A stretch of DNA of 64,000 bases, from assembly GCA_005503055.1 (NCBI GenBank), contig SCOX01000001.1, positions 744,001 to 808,000 on the forward strand, written 5' to 3'. Numbering within the stretch: the stretch's first letter is position 1; every line of letters starts with the position of its first letter. The notes under the pieces were generated by a model that worked only from the letters and a program-made list of their open reading frames with translations, made no database searches and was not told the origin of the DNA. The translations under genes were made by a program, and so were the position numbers. This document shows, in pieces, positions 44,661 through 52,965 of this stretch. Source of the stretch: Lysobacteraceae bacterium P. GTDB lineage: Bacteria; Pseudomonadota; Gammaproteobacteria; Xanthomonadales; Xanthomonadaceae.

Positions 44661-44699
44661 GTCCATGCGGGGTGCGGATACGCGCGGGATGACGGGAAC

Positions 44700-44775
44700 G
44701 TAGCCCGGGCAAGCGCAGCGCACCCGGGTTCGACCCGATGCATCCGGGCGCGGCTTCGCCTTGCCCGGGCTACGG
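44700..44775. repeat. inverted pair of REP elements
   Basis: The left copy GTAGCCCGGGCAAGCGCAGC and the right copy ending in CGCCTTGCCCGGGCTACG mirror each other across about 15 bases. The pair starts 40 bases past the helicase stop codon and may stabilise its 3' end. Confidence 0.85.
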
Positions 44776-44842
44776 CAAGACTTCGCGCGTCCGACGTCGC
44801 GCGCGACACTGACCGCCGACCGTCGCCCCTTCGGATTCCTCG

Positions 44843-45724
44843 ATGCACCTGATCCTCTTCAGCGCGTTGTTCAGCGTGCTGGTCTCGGTCCTGCTCAAGC
44901 TCGCGCCGGGTGCGCGGCTCGATATCGGACAGCTGGTGACATGGAACTACCTCGTCGCCAGCGTGCTCTGCGCGTGGCTGCTGAAGCCGTCGCTGGAAGG
45001 CCTGTGGCAACCGGGCGCGCCATGGGCGGCGTTGATCGGGCTGGCCGTGGTGCTGCCGTCGCTGTTCCTCGTGCTCGGCGCGGCCGTGCGCGCGGCGGGC
45101 ATCGTGCGCACCGACGTCGCGCAGCGCCTGTCGCTGCTGTTGTCGCTGCTGGCGGCGTTCACGCTGTTCGGCGAACGCGTGGACGCACTGAGGCTGTCCG
45201 GATTGGCGCTGGGCCTGCTGGCGGTGGCCGGCATCGTCGCGCGGCCCGACGCCGTCGCACGCGCCCCGTCGTCCGCGGGAAATGAACGACGCGGCTGGCT
45301 GCTTCTGCTCACGGTGTGGGCCGGTTTCGCCCTGGTGGACGTGATGCTCAAGCGCATCGCGCAAGCGGGCACGCCGTCGATGGCCGCGCTGCAGGTCGCG
45401 TTCGGCATCGCCTTCATGCTGATGCTCGCCGCTCAGGCCGTGCGCCACGTTCGTGGCACCACGCGGCTGGCGTGGCGAAACCTGGGCGGCGGCCTGCTGC
45501 TTGGCCTGCTCAACTTCGGCAACATCGTCTTCTATGTGCGCGCGCACCAGGCGATGCCGGACAACCCGTCGGTGGTGTTCGCCGCGATGAACATCGGCGT
45601 GGTCGTCCTGGGCACGCTGGTGGGCGTGTTCGCCTTCGGCGAGAAGACCAGCAGCTGGAACCGCGCGGCGATCGTACTGGCGATCGTCGCCATCGCGCTG
45701 ATCGCATTCGCGCCGCGCGCGTAG
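44843..45724 (+). CDS. EamA/DMT-family transporter
   Basis: The 293-residue inner-membrane protein has about ten hydrophobic helices in two five-helix halves, as expected for the drug/metabolite transporter superfamily. Examples are LILFSALFSVLVSVLLKLAP, LIGLAVVLPSLFLVLGAAV, LLLGLLNFGNIVFYVRA and AAIVLAIVAIALIAFAP. The substrate cannot be inferred. ATG 44843 starts directly in the first helix. The amidotransferase gene follows after 51 bases on the same strand, so co-transcription is possible. Confidence 0.88.
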   Translation: MHLILFSALFSVLVSVLLKLAPGARLDIGQLVTWNYLVASVLCAWLLKPSLEGLWQPGAPWAALIGLAVVLPSLFLVLGAAVRAAGIVRTDVAQRLSLLLSLLAAFTLFGERVDALRLSGLALGLLAVAGIVARPDAVARAPSSAGNERRGWLLLLTVWAGFALVDVMLKRIAQAGTPSMAALQVAFGIAFMLMLAAQAVRHVRGTTRLAWRNLGGGLLLGLLNFGNIVFYVRAHQAMPDNPSVVFAAMNIGVVVLGTLVGVFAFGEKTSSWNRAAIVLAIVAIALIAFAPRA

Positions 45725-45775
45725 TCGCGATGGATTTGGCATAGTCGCCATCGAACCCCCGCGACCCGTTGCGCC

Positions 45776-46543
45776 ATGCCCCGCCTGCTCGTCTTCCAGC
45801 ATGTCGCCGCCGAACCGCTGGGCACGCTCGACCCGCTGATCCGCAGCCGTGGCCATCGCATCCGTTTCGCCAACTTCGAACGGCAGCCGGACTTCGAGCC
45901 CAATGTCGACCGGTACCGGGGCCTGGTGGTGCTCGGCGGGCCGATGAACGTCGAGGACCAGGCCCGGCGTCCGCACCTGAAGACCGAACTTCGCGCCATC
46001 GAACGCATGCTCGAACAGGGCAAGCCGGTGCTCGGCATCTGTCTGGGCGCGCAGTTGCTGGCGCACGTGCTGGGGGCGCCGGTGCGGCGCCACCACGAGC
46101 CGGAAATCGGCTGGTACCCGCTTCGAACGACCGACGCCGGCCGCGCCGATCCGGTGCTGGCCCCGCTCGGCGAGGTCTCTCCGGTGTTCCAGTGGCACCG
46201 TTACAGCTTCGAGGTACCGCACGATGCGACGCACCTGGCGAGCACGCCGGGCTGCGAGCAGCAGGCCTTCCGTTACGGCGACAACGCCTACGGGTTCCAG
46301 TTCCACCTGGAGATGGACGAGGCGCTGATCGAACGCTGGCTGCGCAATCCGGTCTATCGCGAGGAACTCGCCGAGCTGGGCGGCTGCGATCCGTCGCGCG
46401 CGGACGAGGCGACCATCCGTCGGCACACGCGCGCCCACATCGCCGGAATGCAGGCCCGCGCGGACGAGGTGTTCAACCGCTTCCTCGATCTGGTCGGCCG
46501 GCCGCAGCGGCGGATCACGCTGCCTTCGCGCGAATGGGTCTGA
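45776..46543 (+). CDS. class I glutamine amidotransferase-like protein
   Basis: The 255-residue protein has the class I GATase triad. The nucleophile Cys is in VLGICLGAQLLAHVLG (about residue 86). The His and Glu are in AYGFQFHLEMDEALI (about 178-182). YRGLVVLGGPMNVEDQ is the usual oxyanion-side loop. It is a stand-alone glutaminase-type domain like those annotated as GMP-synthase-related or gamma-glutamyl hydrolase types, not part of carbamoyl-phosphate or anthranilate synthases. The CATAGT -10-like box at 45740 may drive it. The acceptor substrate is unknown. Confidence 0.9.
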   Translation: MPRLLVFQHVAAEPLGTLDPLIRSRGHRIRFANFERQPDFEPNVDRYRGLVVLGGPMNVEDQARRPHLKTELRAIERMLEQGKPVLGICLGAQLLAHVLGAPVRRHHEPEIGWYPLRTTDAGRADPVLAPLGEVSPVFQWHRYSFEVPHDATHLASTPGCEQQAFRYGDNAYGFQFHLEMDEALIERWLRNPVYREELAELGGCDPSRADEATIRRHTRAHIAGMQARADEVFNRFLDLVGRPQRRITLPSREWV

Positions 46544-46627
46544 ACTTCGCCGCGGGCTTGGTGTGAAAGCTCTAGAGCCCGGCGCGAAGGTGACGGGACA
46601 TCAGCCACTCCCATCGAGGGATTCCGC

Positions 46628-47203
46628 ATGGCGAAGTTCAAGAAGGCGGCCAAGAAGGCCACGGCGTCCGGCACGCGTGGCCGCGCCAAGACCGGCAAGG
46701 ACGATGCGCGACAGCAGGCCGAGCAGCTCTCGAGCAAGCTGAGCGAATCGGCGCAGCAGATCTGGCTGGCCGGCGTGGGTGCGTTCTCGCGTGCGCAGGC
46801 CGAGGGCACCAAACTGTTCGACGCGCTCATCAAGGAAGGCATGACGCTGGAGCAGACCGCGCGCCGCTTCGCCGGCGGCCAGGCGGACGTCGTTCGCGAT
46901 GCCGTGGGCTCGAAGGTCGGGCAGGCGCGCGAACGTGCCTCCGACACCTGGGACCGGCTGGAGAAGGTGTTCGAGGACCGCGTGCAACGTTCGCTGGTGA
47001 AACTGGGCGTTCCTGGGCGCGACGATCTCAACGAACTCAGCCGTCGCGTCGACGCGCTCACCGCGGAGCTGCGCCGCCAGGGCGGCAGCGCGCCGCGCAA
47101 GAGCACCGCGCGCAAGACCGCTGCCAGCAAGCAGGCCACGCAGGCGCCGGCGGCTCGCAAGTCGCCGCGTAAGGCGGCAAAGTCCCGTCCGTCGGCGAGC
47201 TGA
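46628..47203 (+). CDS. phasin family protein
   Basis: The 191-residue protein has the phasin/PHA-granule-associated helix pattern at about 35-125 (SESAQQIWLAGVGAFSRAQA, EGTKLFDALIKEGMTLEQTA). Heptad-rich segments follow, including LNELSRRVDALTAELRRQ. Both ends are Lys/Ala/Ser-rich and probably disordered, with a strongly basic tail (ARKTAASKQATQAPAARKSP) that could bind DNA, as in PhaF-type phasins. Phasins coat polyester or lipid inclusions. No phaC synthase is in the window. A second phasin lies at 51563. A strong hairpin follows at 47250. Confidence 0.88.
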   Translation: MAKFKKAAKKATASGTRGRAKTGKDDARQQAEQLSSKLSESAQQIWLAGVGAFSRAQAEGTKLFDALIKEGMTLEQTARRFAGGQADVVRDAVGSKVGQARERASDTWDRLEKVFEDRVQRSLVKLGVPGRDDLNELSRRVDALTAELRRQGGSAPRKSTARKTAASKQATQAPAARKSPRKAAKSRPSAS

Positions 47204-47249
47204 TCGCACCGTAACCGCTTCACCGCCCGGTCGCCCCGGGCGCACAACA

Positions 47250-47310
47250 AGCCCGCCAGTCCGCGCTTTCCGTATGCTCCCCTCCCCTTACGGTTTCGGA
47301 CTGGCGGGCT
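47250..47310 (+). terminator. long nested hairpin, probable terminator of the phasin gene
   Basis: A 13-base perfect stem, AGCCCGCCAGTCC (47250-47262) and GGACTGGCGGGCT (47298-47310), encloses a second stem, CCGTA/TACGG at 47270-47293, with a C-rich loop. TTCTC follows. It starts 47 bases past the phasin stop. The size and nested form are unusual for a plain terminator, and a small structured RNA is an alternative. Confidence 0.6.
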
Positions 47311-47404
47311 TTCTCATGCCCGGGCCCATCGCGCGTGATCCGCGCCACACGGGAATGCGCGTCGCTGTCGTATAGTCGCCGCCTCCGACTGCACCGGGTT
47401 GCGC

Positions 47405-48373
47405 ATGCTCGACGGTTTCTCCCTGACGATCGCGATTCTGGTCGCCCTGCTGGTGGGCGCCGCCGCAACGGCCTGGCTGTGGCTGCTGCGACGTCGGCAG
47501 GAAGAAGCGGCCGCCGGCATCAACGCTCTCTCAGGCATGCGCTGGCGCGAATTCGCGCGGCTGGTGGTCGAGGCCCTGCACTCGCGCGGTTTCGAAGCCG
47601 ACTCGGTCGAACAGACGTTGGACCAGGGGCCGCAGGCGGAACTGCGCTTGCGCCGCGACGGCCGCCCCTGGCTGCTCGCCTGCAAGCTCGCCGGTGCGCG
47701 CTCGCGCCTGGGCGTGGGCAGCGTGCGCGAACTGGCCGACGCGGTGCGGTTCAACGCCGCGGCCGGCGGCATCCTCGCCACGCCCGCCCGCATCGACGCC
47801 GAGGCCCGCAAGGTCGCTGGCGAACTGGAGTTCTACGACGGCGACGCACTGTGGGCCCTGGTCGGTCCCATGCTGCCGGCCGCATTGCGTGACGACATCA
47901 CCGCCAGCGCCCGCCGCCAGAGCGTGCGCGAGACGGCGCTGGCGTGGATCGGCGCGGTCGTAATCGGCGTACTGGCCGGCTTCGTGCCGGCAATGACGGG
48001 CGACGAAGCGCCTGCGCCCTCCGCTCCTTCCAGCGTGGCCGGCCCGCCCCCAGCGGCCGTTCCAGCAGCGACTGGGCACGCGCCAGCAGCATCGGACCCC
48101 GCGCTGGTCGCGCCCGCCGATCCGAACCGCGAACAGTTCGAACGCGGCGAAGTGATCCACGCCATTGCGGCGCTCCCGTGGGTCGAGCGCGTGCTCTGGT
48201 CCACCGGTTCCACCCTGCTTATCCAGCAGAGCGAGGACGTCGAACAGCGCCAGGTGGAGGAAGTCTGCAGCGTGCTCGCCCGCTATGACGCACTGCGTGC
48301 CTCGCGTCTGCAGTTGCAGCCGCCGGCCGGCAGCGAGCGCAAGGTGCGCTTCCTTCAGTGCCGGTCGTACTGA
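47405..48373 (+). CDS. membrane protein with degenerate Mrr-like nuclease domain
   Basis: The 322-residue protein has one N-terminal membrane helix (SLTIAILVALLVGAAATAWL). At about 45-155 a restriction-endonuclease-like (Mrr_cat) domain follows: MRWREFARLVVEALHSRGFE, QAELRLRRDGRPWLLACKLA, SVRELADAVRFNAAAGGILA, then FYDGDALWALV. The fold is recognisable, but the catalytic Asp of the GGxD strand is replaced (QAELRL). The QCK strand is LACKLA, so only the Lys remains. A second helix at about 180-198 and a C-terminal domain follow. It is probably not an active nuclease. ATG 47405 is preferred over TTG 47399. A TATAGT box lies at 47371. Confidence 0.75.
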   Translation: MLDGFSLTIAILVALLVGAAATAWLWLLRRRQEEAAAGINALSGMRWREFARLVVEALHSRGFEADSVEQTLDQGPQAELRLRRDGRPWLLACKLAGARSRLGVGSVRELADAVRFNAAAGGILATPARIDAEARKVAGELEFYDGDALWALVGPMLPAALRDDITASARRQSVRETALAWIGAVVIGVLAGFVPAMTGDEAPAPSAPSSVAGPPPAAVPAATGHAPAASDPALVAPADPNREQFERGEVIHAIAALPWVERVLWSTGSTLLIQQSEDVEQRQVEEVCSVLARYDALRASRLQLQPPAGSERKVRFLQCRSY

Positions 48374-48436
48374 CGAACGAAGCGATCGTTCGTCTCTCTC
48401 TCCTCCCGCATCGTGCGTGGGCGGCCGCCAGGCACG

Positions 48437-50431
48437 TTACCAGTGCACGCCCCGCATCAAGGCCGCGAACGCGATCTGTTCGCTGCTCGGTTTGATCTCG
48501 CCCTTCAGCGCCTGCTTGTCGCCGCGCGCGGCCGCCGAATCCGGGAACAGTTCGAAGGCGGTGCTCATGATCACCTCGTACGCCTTCGGCGCCAGCGCGT
48601 TGATGACCGAAGCGAAAATGCCCAGGCGCGTGGCGATGCGGCTGGGGCGCTCGATGATGCCCTTCACCACCAGATCGGCGGCCTCGTCGGGCGTCAGCGT
48701 GGGCACGCTGTCGTACATCTTGGTCGGCGCGATCATCGGCGTCTTCACCAGCGGCATGTTGATGGTGGTGAAGCTGATGCCCTTGCCCGACAACTCACCC
48801 TGCGCGCAGCGGCTCCACGCATCCAGCGCGGCTTTCGATGCGACGTAAGCGGAGAAGCGCGGCGAGTTCGCCAGCACGCCGATCGAACTGATGTTGATGA
48901 TGTGGCCCTTGCGACGCTGGATCATCCCCGGCATGAACCCCATGATCAGGCGCAGGCTGCCGAAATAATTCAGCTGCATCGTGCGCTCGAAGTCGTGGAA
49001 GCGGTCGTAGCTGAGTTCGATAGAACGGCGGATCGAACGGCCGGCATTGTTGATCAGTACGTCGCAGCGGCCGTGCTCCTCGAGTACCGTTTTCACCAGT
49101 CGGTCGCAGTCGGCCATGTCGGCCAGGTCCGCGGTGTAGGCGAAGACCTTGCCGCCGTCGGCGATCATCGCGTCGCGGGCCTTGAACAGATCGTCCTCGC
49201 CGCGCGCGACGATGATCGTGATCGCACCGGCTTCGGCCACGCGTTGCGCGGTCGCAAGTCCAATGCCCGAGGAACCGCCGGTGATGAGCACGACCTTGTT
49301 GCGGACCTTGCCCTTGAGGCTGCGGTCGACGAACAGGTCCGGATCGAGATGGCGTTCCCAGTAATCCCACAACCGCCAGGCGTAGGTGTCCAGCGACGGC
49401 AGATGGATGCCGCTGCCCTTGAGTGCGCGCTCGGCTTCGCGATTGTCGAAGCGCGTGGGATAGGTGAGGAACTTCATCACCTGCTTGGGAATCTTGAAGT
49501 CGCGCAGCAGCATGCCGACGAAGCGCCGCACGGGCGGCAGGTTCGCCACCGCGCCGCGCACGCTGCTGGGAACGAAGGCGAACATCCGCGCATCGATGCG
49601 CATGGTCATCTCCGGCGAATGGCCGGCACGTGCGAAGGTGTTGAGCACCTCGCCCACGCGCATCGGCTCCGGATCGGTCAGGTGGAAGCAGTGGCCGTCC
49701 AGGCGCGGCTTGTGCGCGATGTGGTCCATCGCATCGACCACGTAGTCCACCGGCACGATGTTGATGCGGCCGCCTTCCAGGCCGAGCATCGGCATCCAAG
49801 GCGGCAGCATTTCGCGCAACTTCTTGAGGAAGGTGAAGAAGTAGTACGGGCCGTCGATCTTGTCCATCTCGCCGGTCTGCGAATGGCCGACCACCATGCC
49901 GGGGCGATAGATGCGCCACTTCAGGCGCGTTTCCCTGCGCACCAGGCCTTCGGAATCGTGCTTGGTACGCAGGTAGGGATCGTCGAGCCCTTCGGCTTCG
50001 TCGAACATGTCCTCGCGGAACACGCCCGGATACAGGCCCGCCGCAGCGATCGAACTGGTGTGGTGGAACACCTCGGCCTTCAATGCGACGGCCAGGTCGA
50101 GCGCATGCCGGGTGCCGTCGATATTGGCGGCGTGCTGCGCTTCGGGCTTGGCGGTGAGGTCGTAGACCGCGGCCAGGTGGAAGAAGTGCTTCACCTTGCC
50201 GTTGAGCGCCTTGACCTGCGCGGCGACGAGGCCGCACTTGTCCTGCGTCATGTCGCCTTCGACCGGGATGACGCGCTTCATGTCCCAGCCCATCTTCTTG
50301 GCGGTGGCGTCGAGCTTCTTGCGCGAATCCTTTCGCACCAGCACGTAGATCGTGCCCTTGCGTTGCTTGAGCAACCTCGCGACGAGGAAGCGGCCGATGA
50401 AACCCGTGGCGCCGGTGACGAAGTAACTCAT
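48437..50431 (-). CDS. alcohol-forming fatty acyl-CoA reductase
   Basis: The 664-residue two-domain protein follows Marinobacter-type fatty acyl-CoA reductases (about 660 residues) along its whole length. The N-terminal Rossmann domain begins MSYFVTGATGFIGRFLVARL and has YLRTKHDSEGLVRRE and GRINIVPVDYVVDAMDHIAH. The C-terminal SDR domain at about 375-620 has LITGGSSGIGLATAQRVAEA, INNAGRSIRRSIELSYDRFH, the catalytic YVASK, and the end QIAFAALMRGVHW. These NADPH enzymes reduce acyl-CoA or acyl-ACP through the aldehyde to the fatty alcohol, usually for wax esters. It is divergent from an acyl-CoA-binding protein gene, which supports the substrate. Confidence 0.9.
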   Translation of the reverse strand: MSYFVTGATGFIGRFLVARLLKQRKGTIYVLVRKDSRKKLDATAKKMGWDMKRVIPVEGDMTQDKCGLVAAQVKALNGKVKHFFHLAAVYDLTAKPEAQHAANIDGTRHALDLAVALKAEVFHHTSSIAAAGLYPGVFREDMFDEAEGLDDPYLRTKHDSEGLVRRETRLKWRIYRPGMVVGHSQTGEMDKIDGPYYFFTFLKKLREMLPPWMPMLGLEGGRINIVPVDYVVDAMDHIAHKPRLDGHCFHLTDPEPMRVGEVLNTFARAGHSPEMTMRIDARMFAFVPSSVRGAVANLPPVRRFVGMLLRDFKIPKQVMKFLTYPTRFDNREAERALKGSGIHLPSLDTYAWRLWDYWERHLDPDLFVDRSLKGKVRNKVVLITGGSSGIGLATAQRVAEAGAITIIVARGEDDLFKARDAMIADGGKVFAYTADLADMADCDRLVKTVLEEHGRCDVLINNAGRSIRRSIELSYDRFHDFERTMQLNYFGSLRLIMGFMPGMIQRRKGHIINISSIGVLANSPRFSAYVASKAALDAWSRCAQGELSGKGISFTTINMPLVKTPMIAPTKMYDSVPTLTPDEAADLVVKGIIERPSRIATRLGIFASVINALAPKAYEVIMSTAFELFPDSAAARGDKQALKGEIKPSSEQIAFAALMRGVHW

Positions 50432-50581
50432 GCCCCTCTCCCTGACGGTGAGCCGCTGCCATGCGGCAAGCCCTTAAGTTGCCAGAGGGCCGGTCGCGCC
50501 ACAATTCCCAGGCGTATTGACCACCCCGACGGTGCGTGAGGTAATGCCGCCACCATCCTGGCCGCCGGGAGGGGCGCCCAC

Positions 50582-50842
50582 ATGACCGATCTGCAGACAG
50601 CTTTCGAACAAGCCGCCAAGGATGTCCAGTCGCTGCCCGAACGGCCCGACAACGACACCCTGCTGCGCCTGTACGCGCTCTACAAACAGGGATCGGAGGG
50701 TGATGTCAGCGGCGCCAAGCCGGGCTTCTTCGATTTCGTCGGCACCGCCAAATTCGAGGCCTGGGCCAAGCTCAAGGGCACCTGCAGCGACGACGCCAAG
50801 CAGAAGTACGTCGACCTGGTGAACAAGCTGCGCGCCGCCTGA
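50582..50842 (+). CDS. acyl-CoA-binding protein
   Basis: The 86-residue four-helix protein has the ACBP landmarks LQTAFEQAAKDVQSLPERPD, LLRLYALYKQGSEGDV (the YKQ acyl-CoA-binding motif) and KFEAWAKLKGTCSDDAKQKY. Length matches eukaryotic and bacterial ACBPs. It binds long-chain acyl-CoA in the cytoplasm and can present it to enzymes. The gene is divergent from the acyl-CoA reductase (150 bases apart). A TetR gene follows 38 bases downstream, so the three may form one regulated unit. Confidence 0.95.
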   Translation: MTDLQTAFEQAAKDVQSLPERPDNDTLLRLYALYKQGSEGDVSGAKPGFFDFVGTAKFEAWAKLKGTCSDDAKQKYVDLVNKLRAA

Positions 50843-50880
50843 CGGTCGACGCAGCCCTTCCCCCGCCCCGCTGACGACCG

Positions 50881-51507
50881 ATGGCGAAACAGACCCGCCA
50901 GCGCATCCTCGACAGCGCATTGACGATGTTCAATGCGCTGGGCGAGCCCAATGTCACCACCAACCACATCGCCGACGAGCTGGAGATCAGCCCGGGCAAC
51001 CTGTACTACCACTTCCGCAACAAGGACGACATCATCGAGCAGCTGTTCGCGCGCTTCGAAGAGCGCATGGACGCTGCGTTGGCCGCGCCGCAGGGACGGC
51101 TGCCCGGGCTGGAGGACGTCTGGCTGCAGTTGCACTTGGTGTTCGAGTGCATATGGGACTATCGCTTCCTGCACCGCGACCTGGTGGAGATCCTCAGTCG
51201 CAACCGGCGTCTGCGCCTGCGTTTCGCACGGATCCTGCGCCGCGCCGACGAACAGGCGCACACCGTGATGCGGGGGCTGGTGCAGGCGGGGATCATGCGC
51301 GCGTCCAAGGACGAACTGTCCGCCACCGCGACGAACGTGCTGGTGATCGCGACGTTCTGGCTCAACTACGCGGCCGCGCGCGGCGACAAGGACGAACACG
51401 CGGCGATCCGCGACGGTATCGTCCAGGTGATGATGCTGCTGGCTCCGTTCCTGCGCGACGCGGAACGCATGCACCTCAATACCCTGACGCGCGCCTATCT
51501 CGATTGA
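50881..51507 (+). CDS. TetR/AcrR-family transcriptional regulator
   Basis: The 208-residue protein has the TetR helix-turn-helix at about 5-50 (TRQRILDSALTMFNALGEPN, TTNHIADELEISPGNLYYHF). A helical ligand-binding region follows (LEDVWLQLHLVFECIWDYRF, RHRDLVEIL-like, VIATFWLNYAAARGD). The family usually represses neighbouring genes until a ligand binds. Position directly after the acyl-CoA-binding gene and opposite the acyl-CoA reductase suggests control of lipid genes by an acyl-CoA or fatty acid, as for FadR/PsrA-like TetR proteins, but this is inferred from context. ATG 50881 is the only good start. Confidence 0.92.
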   Translation: MAKQTRQRILDSALTMFNALGEPNVTTNHIADELEISPGNLYYHFRNKDDIIEQLFARFEERMDAALAAPQGRLPGLEDVWLQLHLVFECIWDYRFLHRDLVEILSRNRRLRLRFARILRRADEQAHTVMRGLVQAGIMRASKDELSATATNVLVIATFWLNYAAARGDKDEHAAIRDGIVQVMMLLAPFLRDAERMHLNTLTRAYLD

Positions 51508-51562
51508 CCTGCACGGCGGACCGGACCGGCGCGTTTGCGCGCAGCCGGAACACCCGGGCGGC

Positions 51563-51943
51563 TCATCGTCTGCGCGTCGCGCTCTTTTTGGTTGGCCGGG
51601 AGGACGTGCGTCGGGCCTGAGGGCGACGCGTTTTCCCGGTCCCCTTGCGCGACTGACTTCCGAGGTGGGTCAAGCCGAACGTTCCAAGCACGGGCGCCAG
51701 GCGGGCCTCGATCTGCGCGCCGAAGCCCGCGACCTGCGGCAGCACCTCGTCGCGGACGCGGTTGCGCGCCGCATCGGCGAGCCGAAGGGCTGCCGCCTGC
51801 CAAGCACCTGCGCGGACGGCGACACGTGCGGGCGCGGCGAAAATTTCGCGTTGCGAGACAGCGACCACGCCCAGTCCCGCCAACCACACGTGGCGCAGGG
51901 TGGTCGGGCCGATGGCGCGAGCCCGGGTTCGAGAGACAACCAT
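51563..51943 (-). CDS. short phasin-like protein
   Basis: The 126-residue protein starts MVVSRTRARAIGPTTLRHVW and has the phasin-type segment HVWLAGLGVVAVSQREIFAA (compare IWLAGVGAFSRAQAEG in the other phasin of this window). Amphipathic helices follow, then an Arg/Lys/Thr-rich tail (SQSRKGTGKTRRPQARRTSS). It is shorter than usual phasins. It lies convergent to the TetR gene (56 bases) and divergent from the TPR gene. It probably coats polyester or neutral-lipid inclusions and may work with the acyl-CoA reductase cluster. ATG 51943 is chosen because the frame upstream is not phasin-like. Confidence 0.7.
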   Translation of the reverse strand: MVVSRTRARAIGPTTLRHVWLAGLGVVAVSQREIFAAPARVAVRAGAWQAAALRLADAARNRVRDEVLPQVAGFGAQIEARLAPVLGTFGLTHLGSQSRKGTGKTRRPQARRTSSRPTKKSATRRR

Positions 51944-52097
51944 GGGATTCTCCGTGGCCGGGATGTGCGGGACCCGGCATTGAGGCCACTGTTCCGGCCC
52001 CTGCTGGAGCAAACACACTAGCCGCGCGGCGCCCGCCCCCTTGCCAGCCTTGGGCGACAGGCGGGATGCTGCGCCCTCGCCCCTCAAAGGACTGCCG

Positions 52098-52952
52098 ATG
52101 GCCGCCAAATCCAGCTGGGCCGCGTTTCCGCACGATGCCGCGGGCTTCGCCTATGCCGGCGACTCCCTCAAGAAGGCCTGGCCGAATTTGCATGCAGGCG
52201 ATCTGGAGCCTTACCCCGACGCCAAGCGCGCAGCCTCACTGCTGGCCGCCGCCGGCAAGTTCGCGCCGAAGGGCTTGGACGCCGACACGCTGGCCTTGGA
52301 ACTGCAGAACGCGTGGCGGGCCTTCCACCGCGGCGATTTCAAGGCCGCCCACGACGCGGGCCATGCCCTCGGCGCGCTGGGCGCCTCCGTCGCCGTCAAG
52401 GCGCTGGGCATCCATGCGACCTATCTGGTCGACGACGACGCCGAGCGCCTCAAGCGTTTCGAGCAGGCGGCGAACCTCGCCGAGGCCGCGATCAAGGCGC
52501 TGCCCGACGAGGCGAACAGCCATTACCGCCATGCATTCGCCCTGGGCCGTTACAGCCAGGGCCTGAGCATCGCCAAGGCCCTGAAGGCCGGGATCGCCGG
52601 CAAGGTCCGGACGGCCCTCGACACCGCGCTGGAACTCGCCCCGAAGCACGCCGAAGCGCATACCGCGATGGCGCTCTACCACGCCGAGATCATCGGCAAG
52701 GTCGGCGCGATGATCGGCGGGCTGACGTATGGGGCCAAGGCGGCCGAGGCCGAGAAGCACATCGCGACGGCGCTCAAGCTCACGCCGGACTCGCCGATCG
52801 CCCGTGTCGAGCACGGCAACGTGCTGATGCTGCTGCATGGCGCGAAGAAGGAGGACGCGGCGGCAGGCGAATACGAGAAGGCCGCCAAACTGAAGCCGCT
52901 CGACGCCATGGAAGCCCTCGACGCCGCATATGCGGCATCGCAACTGGAGTAA
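52098..52952 (+). CDS. TPR-like helical-repeat protein
   Basis: The 284-residue protein consists of helix pairs spaced like tetratricopeptide repeats: AWRAFHRGDFKAAHDAGHAL, RLKRFEQAANLAEAAIKALP, ALDTALELAPKHAEAHTAMA and KHIATALKLTPDSPIARVEH, then EYEKAAKLKPLDAMEALDAA. There is no signal peptide. Starting at ATG 52098 behind AAAGG gives MAAKSSWAAFPHDAAGFAYA. Such proteins serve as scaffolds; the partner is unknown. It is alone on the plus strand, between the short phasin and an orphan response regulator that ends 14 bases away. Confidence 0.8.
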   Translation: MAAKSSWAAFPHDAAGFAYAGDSLKKAWPNLHAGDLEPYPDAKRAASLLAAAGKFAPKGLDADTLALELQNAWRAFHRGDFKAAHDAGHALGALGASVAVKALGIHATYLVDDDAERLKRFEQAANLAEAAIKALPDEANSHYRHAFALGRYSQGLSIAKALKAGIAGKVRTALDTALELAPKHAEAHTAMALYHAEIIGKVGAMIGGLTYGAKAAEAEKHIATALKLTPDSPIARVEHGNVLMLLHGAKKEDAAAGEYEKAAKLKPLDAMEALDAAYAASQLE

Positions 52953-52965
52953 GCGTCGCAGGCGC

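Noticed and set aside
47405-48373. Restriction-modification or other defence system
   Set aside because: The Mrr-like domain lacks its catalytic Asp, the protein is membrane-bound, and no methyltransferase or defence partner is adjacent.
48413-50539. Plus-strand frame of about 700 codons opposite the acyl-CoA reductase
   Set aside because: It is an antisense shadow: His/Arg/Ala-rich, with no motif, while the minus strand has two intact Rossmann domains.
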